Positions 56,061 to 64,000 of a DNA stretch of 64,000 nucleotides are shown here, one piece after another. Below the pieces are notes generated by a model. It made no database searches. It was given only the letters and a program-made list of their open reading frames with translations, and had not been told where the DNA came from. Source of the stretch: Tragulus kanchil (taxonomy: Eukaryota > Chordata > Mammalia > Artiodactyla > Tragulidae). The stretch lies in the NCBI GenBank assembly GCA_022376925.1, contig JAIOJX010000031.1:141688854-141752853 (forward strand). Direction: 5' to 3'. How positions within the stretch are numbered: the stretch's first letter is position 1; each line of letters begins with the position of its first letter. The position numbers and the translations under genes were made by a program.

Positions 56061-57169
56061 ACCTGCTCTGAAGTCTCCATATGGACATGTTTAGTGAGAA
56101 TCGGGTCCCCCCATCTTAATTGGTTGAAACCCCATTGTGGGTACCGGGACGGGTTTATTAGATTATTCTCTACATTTTTGATTATATCTGAAATTTTCTA
56201 TAATTAAAAAAAATCAAGCAGAACTTCTTTCTGATGTGAACCAGCGAAGAACTTATCTCCCCAGGACTGAGATCTGAGGGAAGAAATCCAGAGAGTGGAA
56301 GATGAGTTTTGTTGGTTGACTGGCGAATGTGGAGGACTCTGTTCTAATCCAGTCCATGAAAACTTGCAGAAAAGCCTGCTTAAAACAATGTTTCATCATG
56401 CCCTGTCTCAGGGGTCCATGGAGCTTCCTGGCCTCCACATACCAGCTGAAAACGATTCAAAATCTGCCATAACAGGGTCTACCCCCACTTCTCAGGCCCA
56501 GTGCCTCATTCGCATGGGGCTCTTCCCACGGGGAGCCTGGCAGGAGAGGCAGATGGCAGTGGAGGAAAAGTGGACCCAAGAGTGGCAGCACGAAGGTATT
56601 CTGGGACTTCCCTTCCATACAATCTTTCCCCTCCTGTAAGGGCCCCAACTGCAGTGGTATGACCTTTGACCCCTGACCTCTCTTCCCTTGGTAGGCACTG
56701 GGAAGAAGACAGAGCTTGTATAGCAATCAATGTCAGCAGAGAGTAAAGGCGGGAGACACATCAATGACCAGGATCCAGACCCCTTCAAAAGCACCAGCAA
56801 CATTTTCCATTTCAGAAAGGACTACATAGACCTCTAAAATGGTTCTGCTGTGAAACAGGCCATATCAGGGAACAGAACCAGAGAAATCTGAGAACAAAAT
56901 AGATTCACTGAACGAAGGCAAGAATTTGGGAGTCCTGGTAGACATGTGCTCTCTTTGAGTCAGAATCCATTCTGACATCTTCTGAAAAAAATAACCTCAA
57001 GTTTCCTTTGGAGAGCCAACCCTCTTCCTCTCTAAGTTCATAGAATGTTAGTGAGAATCGGTGTCACCCCACACTCCCCATCCATTTCAGGGGCAGTTGT
57101 GTGACCCAGGCATAGCCACTGAGATATTCCCCAGCAGCCAGTGTGGTTGGCTTAGAGATGGTCATGTGA

Positions 57170-58585
57170 TGCAACCCATATGGGTCAGTGTGGCCCCATT
57201 CTGAGAGGTTTGCTGCAACTCTAGGTAATGGACATGTTTAGTGCATTGGCTGCCATTTTTGATGAGGAGAGCCTAATGTGAGAATAAGTTACTACAGAAG
57301 AAAACAGAGAGATGGGGAGAGGGTGATAAATCTGCCCTGAAACGATGCAGGGATGTGGACTAGTTCCTTCCTCTTCTTGGTTTACTCAGACAGAGCTGGA
57401 TTTCTGTTATGACCCATGGAGTTCTTAAAACTGAAGGCTAACTTGATTAGGTTCTCCAGACCTAACTAGCCTCCCTTGCTTTTACGTTGATGTTAAACTA
57501 AACACCCACTAGCTTCTTTCAAGGTAACACTCTGATAGATGGATCACCATAGTAATGCTGCTTACATTGTTTTTCAGAAACTTGAAGCTAGTTCTTGCCC
57601 AGCTCAGATCTGTTGAGAGCACAACCATTCAATTGGGCCTGTGTGAGTGTCCAATGAATGACATTTTGACATCAGGTGACCAAAAACTTACCCTTAAAAC
57701 ATACTAATGCTCTCACTTTCTGCACATGTGTCCTAGGAAGATCCATGAAGCTCAGTTACACTTGCACAGACCCCTAATGACCTCACTTGTCTTACCTCCG
57801 TGCCTCGGGCCACCATAAACCTTTATCTGATAAATATCCCTACATAGTATCTTCAGAGAGGCAGATTTGGGATCTGTTCTCCTGTTTCCTTGCTTGGCTG
57901 CCTCAGGAACCAAGCTTCTCTCTGCTGAAGACCTCAACGCGTGGCGTTCAACTTCCACAGCATTGGGCAAACAAATCTGGTTTGGCAATGTGCTGGCTGA
58001 CCTCGTGGTTCAGTAGCCTGACCAGAGGAAGGCATTCAGCCCAGCCAGTCAAGAAAGCCGAGGACTGGGAGCCTAAGCCGTGGTGTGTGGTCTGAGATGC
58101 TAGGCCAGTGACAGAAAACCCAAGTTCTGTGCCTGGGGGGACATCACTGCCTGACCAGGCAAGTTTCCTGGAGAGTTCAAATGGAACCCCAAGACCTTTT
58201 CCACCTAGTATTGCCAGAGGCCACCACCGATTGGCAACACTTGGCAGAAAGGCAGACTTATCTGCCATTTTTGCACACGGCCCTGGGAAGCAGTGGGGTA
58301 GGGACTTTTTCTGGAAGGCTTGAAGTGAAAGACAGCGGAAGATTCAGAAAACTCAAAGATACTTCAAAGAATTGAACTCCAGGCTGAGAAGAGGCATGGT
58401 AGCGTCAGGGAACTTGATGGTGAGGTCTCTAAACAGACCCAGGGCAGGCCTTGGTCTCTGGGCACCCTTTCAGGGCAGCTGGTCCAAGCTGACTGGTGCA
58501 TTAATGGATGGACGAGACCAGTAATCATGCCCTCAAGCTCTCAGGCGCTGTGTCAGCCTCCTTATTGGAACTGCAGTATGGTTTC
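57170..58585. other. Unique sequence, no gene seen
   Basis: About 1.4 kb without recognised repeat, exon or RNA. ORFs up to 106 codons overlap on both strands and lack domains. Confidence 0.45.
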
Positions 58586-58960
58586 CCAGAGTCAAAATGC
58601 CTGGGGTTGAAGACTGGCTTTGCTTTTTAGAAGATTTTGTATCGGAGCATAGCCGATTAACAGTATTGTGATAATTTCAGATAATTTTAGATGGGCAGCA
58701 GAGGGACTCAGCCATATACTTACATGTATCCATTCTCCCCCAGTCCCCTCCCATCCAGAGTGCCATGCAAACTGTGACTTTGTTCCTTTTAAAGCTGTGT
58801 GACCTTTGGTAAGACACTTCGCTCTCTGAGCTTAGGTTTTTCATCTGTGAAAAGGGGATATTAGTAACACCAGCTTCCAGGCCTAGTTAAGGGAACAGTA
58901 AGCAAGTTAGGTGAAGCACTAAGAGCAATGCCTGAGGTATATTAAGCAAACAAATGAATA
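58586..58960 (+). repeat. MIR SINE split by L1 fragment
   Basis: The left part is 'gcctggggttgaagactggc'. The right part is 'agctgtgtgacctttggtaa', 'ctgagcttaggtttttcatc' and 'gtgaaaaggggatattagta'. The two halves are separated by an L1 insertion at about 58626-58790. Confidence 0.82.
58626..58790 (-). mobile_element. L1 3' end inserted in MIR
   Basis: Minus-strand L1 3' end: 'ggagcatagccgattaacag', 'tgtgataatttcagataatt' and 'cttacatgtatccattctcc'. Confidence 0.7.
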
Positions 58961-59261
58961 AATCTCCTTTACTTTCAGAGGGTCAGTTGATGACCTCTTC
59001 AGAGGTAAAGGAGTCAATGTTGACTAAATTCTTGTAGTTAGTCTGCTCATTCTCTAATTTTCCCTCCCATTCTTTCAGCAAATGTTTGTAAAGCACTAGC
59101 CCTGGTCCAAATGCTGGAGTTTTATCTCCGCATGATTTCTTCAGATTTCTTCCAGCTCTTGGATGATATGAATCTGAACAGAGCTCCTTGATGCAAACTC
59201 CAAAACTTCAGTTCACCCGCATGCCGTTTGGATTCATTCACCTGGTGAATTTTTGTTTTTC
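58961..59261. other. Unique sequence, no gene seen
   Basis: Nothing recognised. Confidence 0.5.
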
Positions 59262-59509
59262 ATATTGATTTATTTGGCTTCATTGGGTTGCATGAAGAAT
59301 CTTTTGCTGCAGCACATGGAATCCCCAGTTGTGGTATGTGGGCTTTCTAGTTACGGCTCTCAGTCTCCGGCAAGTGGGCTCAGTAGGTGTGGTGCATGGA
59401 TTTAGTTGCTCTACAGCACGTGGAATCTTAGTTCCCTGATCAGGGATTGATCGGACCCATGTCCCCTGCATTGCAGCATGGATTCTTAACCCCTGGACCT
59501 CCAGGGAAG
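59262..59509 (-). repeat. CHR-type SINE
   Basis: Minus-strand: 'tgtgggctttctagttacgg', 'ctacagcacgtggaatctta', 'gttccctgatcagggattga' and 'cttaacccctggacctccag'. Confidence 0.87.
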
Positions 59510-59916
59510 ATACACCATGTGCACCATTGAGGCTTTTCTCTAAATCTTTAGACTAGGTGGCCTAGAATTCCTGACCTTCCATCTGCTTTCCTACCTGGAT
59601 ACACAATATGCTCCTTCATTTATTTGTTCAACAGACTGTTATTTCTACCTACTTGGGATCAGACAGTGGATTAGGCCATGCCATGAAGAGTGATGGATTA
59701 GATGTAACCTTACAAAAGCACTGAGGAGGTTGGTGGGGGAGGTCCTTGTTAGGAACGTGATGGTTTTGTGTATAAAATTACATAAAACCATCTCTATACT
59801 TTTGTCATTTCAAGAATGCTATATACATAGAATGCTTCACTATGTCATCTTTTTGAAAGTGGCTTTTTTACATATAGCATAATCCCCTTGTCCTAAGGTT
59901 GGTAAGTATGAAATAA
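59510..59916. other. Unique sequence with possible L1 trace
   Basis: 59800-59900 ('ttcaagaatgctatatacat', 'gaaagtggcttttttacat') resembles an L1 fragment on the minus strand, at low confidence. No gene seen. Confidence 0.4.
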
Positions 59917-60108
59917 GGGTCACTATGGTTCAGCTGGCAAAGAGTTTGACTGCAATGCAGATAGACCCAGGTTCAATCCCTGGGTTGGAAAGATCCCCTG
60001 GAGATGGGATAGGCTACCCACTCCAGTATTCTTGCCTGGAGAATTCCATGAACAGAGGAGTCTGTGGGGTCTCAAAGAGTTGGACATGACTGAGCTATTA
60101 AGCACACA
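59917..60108 (+). repeat. Bov-tA SINE
   Basis: 'ggttcaatccctgggttgga', 'ctacccactccagtattctt' and 'gcctggagaattccatgaac'. Short internal deletion in the 'ggctacagtccatgg' region. Confidence 0.92.
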
Positions 60109-60321
60109 GTGGGATAAATAGCTTCCTTATTATACATCTTGGGAAACAAAATCCTGGTTCCTAATTGTTGCTAATATGACCATTCCCTCTGTCTGGGACC
60201 TACCATTTCCTTCATTTGCTGTGGCACTGTGTCAGTCTCTGTGTTAGGCAAAGGGGAACTGTAGAGGCCCCCTCAGGAAGCTTAGAGTGAATAGTACATA
60301 AAAATGGCCCGTGTACAGTAC

Positions 60322-61287
60322 ATTCAGTCTTGTCCAAAGGTCACCAAAGGTTAGTGGAGTCTGTCCTCAGCACACATGGAAGCTTTGACCCAAGATAGGA
60401 GGGCACTGGTAAGATTGTATCTTGGGTATTGTCCATAGGAATTTGGCAAATGCTTTTAAAACAATGAGTTCGGTCATGCAAACAATACCCCAGTGTCACG
60501 CCTGTAACACCGTAGTGTATTTAGAGTCTGTGATGCTGAAAGCTGGTCACCACTGTATAGGTGAGGGGGTCTTGTCTCCTTCTATCATTGAGACCACGGA
60601 AGACACCACTTCTGAACAGCCCCTCCCGGGCGGTGATCTGGGACCTTGGATTGAGGGTGGGGTGAGTCTCCTGTTGTCACTCCAGTTGTGATGACCTGGA
60701 CTGATTTCTAAACCAGGGACTCCGTCATTCTTTCCCATCCTTACCTCTTCACCTCACATCTGCTTCAGCCCTCTCTCTGGGTTTTTAAAAATTCAAGTTG
60801 TTCAGTTTCATGGAGGACAGTGCCTGGTATGGCTGTACTTTGTCTGTTTGGAAATCCAGTATACTTTGTCTATCCTCTGTTGAGCCTGTCTTGTGTGATA
60901 ATTCAAGGAAATCAAATAAGGAGACTTTCAGAGACAAGCCCATCAAAACGGATGGTTGCTATTCACTGAGATAATTAATTGGTGCAACTCAGAAGATCAT
61001 TTGTGCCAGTATCGGATGTGATAGCCATATTTTCCAGGGCTCATCTCCTGCACTTAGAAGGACGCTTTAAATTTGCTCTCATTCCAGCAGTAAAGAGATC
61101 ATATAATATCATGAGAAATGTGAAAGAATCTAATATGCCAAGATTTAGAGAGTGAAGGAGGTGCTAGAGAGGGGAACGAGAGGCAATGTAGATCCAGGTG
61201 GCTGATCCCAACTGACCAAAGATGGGATGATTCAAAAACTCACTGCATTTCTCTGAGGCTGTTTTCACTCTGTCATGTCCTCCACAT
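60322..61287. other. Unique sequence within T17 copy A
   Basis: The 89-codon ORF at 60422-60691 (repeated at 61555-61824) has no recognisable domain. No repeat recognised. Confidence 0.45.
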
Positions 61288-61426
61288 TCACATGGTGAAA
61301 TCTTAATCCTCACTACTTCGAGATGTGCCTGTAGTTAGGGATAGGGCCTTTAAAGTGGTACAGTAATTCAGTCAAAATAAGATCATAGGGTGGGCTCTCA
61401 TCCAATCTGACAGGGGTTCTTATAAG
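61288..61426 (+). mobile_element. MaLR-type LTR 5' part, cut by T17 (copy A)
   Basis: 'catggtgaaatcttaatcct', 'gatagggcctttaaagtggt' and 'gggttcttataag' match the first part of an ERVL-MaLR LTR. It is cut off at the T17 filler. Confidence 0.7.
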
Positions 61427-62420
61427 GACACATGAAAGGGTTTAAAAACCCAAGATTCAGTCTTGTCCAAAGGTCACCAAAGGTTAGTGGAGTCTGTCCT
61501 CAGCACACATGGAAGCTTTGACCCAAGATAGGAGGGCACTGGTAAGATTGTATCTTGGGTATTGTCCATAGGAATTTGGCAAATGCTTTTAAAACAATGA
61601 GTTCGGTCATGCAAACAATACCCCAGTGTCACGCCTGTAACACCGTAGTGTATTTAGAGTCTGTGATGCTGAAAGCTGGTCACCACTGTATAGGTGAGGG
61701 GGTCTTGTCTCCTTCTATCATTGAGACCACGGAAGACACCACTTCTGAACAGCCCCTCCCGGGCGGTGATCTGGGACCTTGGATTGAGGGTGGGGTGAGT
61801 CTCCTGTTGTCACTCCAGTTGTGATGACCTGGACTGATTTCTAAACCAGGGACTCCGTCATTCTTTCCCATCCTTACCTCTTCACCTCACATCTGCTTCA
61901 GCCCTCTCTCTGGGTTTTTAAAAATTCAAGTTGTTCAGTTTCATGGAGGACAGTGCCTGGTATGGCTGTACTTTGTCTGTTTGGAAATCCAGTATACTTT
62001 GTCTATCCTCTGTTGAGCCTGTCTTGTGTGATAATTCAAGGAAATCAAATAAGGAGACTTTCAGAGACAAGCCCATCAAAACGGATGGTTGCTATTCACT
62101 GAGATAATTAATTGGTGCAACTCAGAAGATCATTTGTGCCAGTATCGGATGTGATAGCCATATTTTCCAGGGCTCATCTCCTGCACTTAGAAGGACGCTT
62201 TAAATTTGCTCTCATTCCAGCAGTAAAGAGATCATATAATATCATGAGAAATGTGAAAGAATCTAATATGCCAAGATTTAGAGAGTGAAGGAGGTGCTAG
62301 AGAGGGGAACGAGAGGCAATGTAGATCCAGGTGGCTGATCCCAACTGACCAAAGATGGGATGATTCAAAAACTCACTGCATTTCTCTGAGGCTGTTTTCA
62401 CTCTGTCATGTCCTCCACAT

Positions 62421-63071
62421 TCACATGGTGAAATCTTAATCCTCACTACTTCGAGATGTGCCTGTAGTTAGGGATAGGGCCTTTAAAGTGGTACAGTAAT
62501 TCAGTCAAAATAAGATCATAGGGTGGGCTCTCATCCAATCTGACAGGGGTTCTTATAAGAAGAGGAGACTAAGACAGAGACAATGAAGATAAAACCCTGC
62601 GGTGCTTCCCCTGGTGGTCCAGTGGGTAAGGACACTGCCTTGCAGTGCAAGGGGCGCCGGTTCGATCCCTGGCCTGTGAAGATCCCATGTGCCGTGGAGT
62701 GGCTGGACAGATGTGTCCAATTACCGAGCCAGAGCTCTGAGGCGCATGCTCCATGGGAGGCCCACAGGAGCCAAAGAACAAAGATGGATGAAAATAGAGA
62801 AATAAAAGACCAATAGAAGTGACCTGCCCGCTCCCCTCCCTCCCCAACCCGACCCCTGCCCAAAATAAATAAATAAATAAATAAAAACAAAAAAAAAACC
62901 CTGTGAACTCACAGGGAGAAGATGCCCATCTACAAATCAAGGAGAGACACTTAGGAAGAAACCAAATCTGCGGATACCTTGATCTTGGACTCCTAGCTTC
63001 CAGAACTATGAGAAATAAGTTTAAGTCATCCAGTCTGTGGTATTTGGTATGGAGCTTGTGTGGACTAACAC
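62421..63071 (+). mobile_element. MaLR-type solo LTR split by SINE
   Basis: The 5' part is 62421-62599. The 3' part is 62904-63071, with 'ataccttgatcttggactcc', 'ttccagaactatgagaaata' and 'ccagtctgtggtatttggta'. Non-autonomous ERVL-MaLR remnant (MLT1/MST-like) with no internal genes seen. Confidence 0.8.
62600..62894 (+). repeat. Composite CHR-like SINE nested in LTR
   Basis: Head 'gcttcccctggtggtccagt', B box GGTTCGATCCC, a body with a short internal deletion at 'gcgcatgctccatgggaggc', then the tail 'accaatagaagtgacctgcc' and (AAAT)n. Target-site duplication AAAACCCTG lies at 62591-62599 and 62895-62903. Confidence 0.94.
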
Positions 63072-63889
63072 ATTTGCCTTGGATGGGATTTTCCTGGGCC
63101 CCTTGTGATGGGTAGAATAATGGACATGGCTTTTTTGTTGTTGTTGTTGTTAATTTTTTGCCTCTTTCTATTGATTTTTTGTTTATTTATTTTTCTTCCA
63201 CAGAGATTGGGCTTCTCTCTGTGGGAGTGGGTGAAGTCTTGCTAGGCTTCTGTTTTTTTCTAACAGCCATGCCCTGCCTCAACGCCAAGAATCCATAAGG
63301 TGGTGAAAAGCCTTTTGGGTTATGGGGAAAGTCATGGAACTACCCTGGGTTCCCATGTTAGAGGCTGGGCTTTGAAGATGCTGACCTCCTGACCTTGTGC
63401 GCTCAGAGGCAGCCCTGGGTGTGCCATCCCTGGCCAGGTTGCTCTGGAACTCTGAGGATGCAGTGGGACCGTGACTACCTCCCCAGCTGGAAAGAAACAG
63501 GGTGTCATTGACATGCCAGTCACATTGCAAAGAAGATAGAATATCAGTGGGAGTCCATTTTCGGGGACTTCAGGTTGGTTACGTATCTGCCTCTGCCTCA
63601 GTTTCCTCTGATGGAACACGGGGATGTTAATAGTGCTTTGCTTGTAAAGCTGTTGCTATGGCGAAGCAAAACTTTGCTGATGGAACTCTGAGCTCAGTTC
63701 CTGGCTTACACTAGCATTTGATGAAGAAGGAGAATATGATGATTCATGTAGTATTGACTGGGTTTTCTTGTAAGGATTCTAGGGGAGATATGCATCAGGC
63801 TTCATCACTGGGCCAAATACACAAACCTTCCAGCTTATTATATCCCAGGACCAATGTCTCCTGTAGCTGCCAGAAATGCTCCCACCCCT
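63072..63889. other. Unique sequence, no gene seen
   Basis: Contains a (TTG)n run at about 63136-63152 followed by a T/A-rich patch. The overlapping ORFs at 63279-63619 have no recognised domain. Confidence 0.5.
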
Positions 63890-63890
63890 G

Positions 63891-64000
63891 GGCTTCCCTG
63901 GTGGTCCAGTGGGTAAGGACACCGCCTTGCAGGGCAAGGGGTGCCGGTTCGATTCCTGGCCTGGGAAGATCCCACGTGCCGCGGAGTGGCTGGACCGATG
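63891..64000 (+). repeat. Composite CHR-like SINE, cut by window end
   Basis: 'gggcttccctggtggtccag', a 'ccttgcagggcaagg' stem-like block and B box-like 'ggttcgattcctgg'. The sequence ends in the body at 'ggctggaccgatg'. It looks young, being very close to the other copies in this window. Confidence 0.93.

Larger units (their letters stand above)
55001..57169. repeat. Tandem duplication T16, unit about 1.05 kb, patchwork filler
   Basis: Copy A is 55001-56060 and copy B is 56122-57169, offset 1121 falling to 1109 after several indels at the left end ('gggacggcgggttt' against 'gggacgggttt', A-run and 'aagccgcag' against 'aagcag'). The 61 bp filler (56061-56121) is built from nearby sequence. 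Confidence 0.94.
60322..62559. repeat. Tandem duplication T17, unit about 1.11 kb
   Basis: Copy A is 60322-61426 and copy B is 61455-62559, offset 1133 throughout, with no differences noticed. There is 28 bp of filler (61427-61454). Copy B alone continues into the right part of an LTR, showing that the right flank belongs to copy B. Confidence 0.96.

Noticed and set aside
55186..56639. Identical 114-codon ORFs at 55186 and 56295, possible gene pair
   Set aside because: The identity follows the whole 1.05 kb T16 duplication, including non-coding sequence. No domain, splice signal or codon pattern supports a gene.
395..62559. CRISPR array or satellite array
   Set aside because: The repeated units are two-copy, about 1.1 kb, and unrelated from locus to locus, with no short repeat-spacer pattern. 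The host is also a mammal.
62421..63071. Endogenous retrovirus with genes
   Set aside because: Only a non-autonomous MaLR-type LTR is present. No gag, pol or env sequence was seen anywhere in the window.

Overview
This window looks like nuclear DNA of a ruminant (artiodactyl mammal), and I find no protein-coding gene, tRNA or rRNA gene in it. The host call rests on dispersed repeats: many Bov-tA type tRNA-Glu SINEs, several fragments of the BovB (RTE) LINE, artiodactyl L1 3' ends, CHR-type SINEs, a ruminant-type mariner, and ancient mammalian MIR, L2, MER5A, MER20 and MaLR copies. Every long open reading frame I examined is short, repeat-derived, or lacks any recognisable domain. I see no Bov-A2 dimer, while a composite CHR-like SINE with a long 3' body is frequent. 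That may hint at a non-bovid ruminant such as a chevrotain, but this is only an inference.

The dominant and most unusual structure is a series of 17 direct tandem duplications. Each unit is about 1.07-1.16 kb and each is present exactly twice, spread from about position 395 to 62559. Junctions (start of the second copy) lie near 1515, 5778, 10203, 12221, 15379, 20353, 22149, 26763, 29807, 35182, 43896, 45945, 49383, 51300, 53392, 56122 and 61455. Together they add about 19 kb, roughly 30% of the window. Copies are nearly identical and differ mostly in homopolymer length. About half of the junctions are blunt or share 0-6 bp, and the rest carry 9-61 bp of filler, some of it copied from nearby sequence. 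Where two junctions lie within about 2 kb, the segment between them is present three times. The uniform unit size and random spacing fit unmerged overlapping contig ends in the assembly much better than biology. Collapsing them would leave about 45 kb.

Region by region. 1-9000: SINEs, MER20, BovB and L1 fragments with duplications T1-T2. 9000-17000: CHR and Bov-tA SINEs, MIR and L2, T3-T5. 17350-18973: a near full-length mariner with a composite SINE nested inside it. 19000-23400: BovB, L1 and L2 fragments under T6-T7. 23457-25103: a 1.65 kb almost pure A/T tract. 25600-31000: MIR, SINEs, BovB and L1, T8-T9. 31900-32640, 43110-43430, 49085-49357 and 52410-53280: unique, repeat-free, TAATTA- or CRE-containing segments that read like vertebrate conserved non-coding elements (the last three lie in duplicated units). 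36775-42800: a mariner MITE, L1 fragments, SINEs and L2. 55000-64000: T16-T17, a MIR split by L1, a MaLR-type LTR split by a SINE, and a composite SINE cut by the window end.

Nothing here forms a pathway or operon. If the region has a function, it is most likely regulatory DNA in an intergenic or intronic setting near an unidentified gene.
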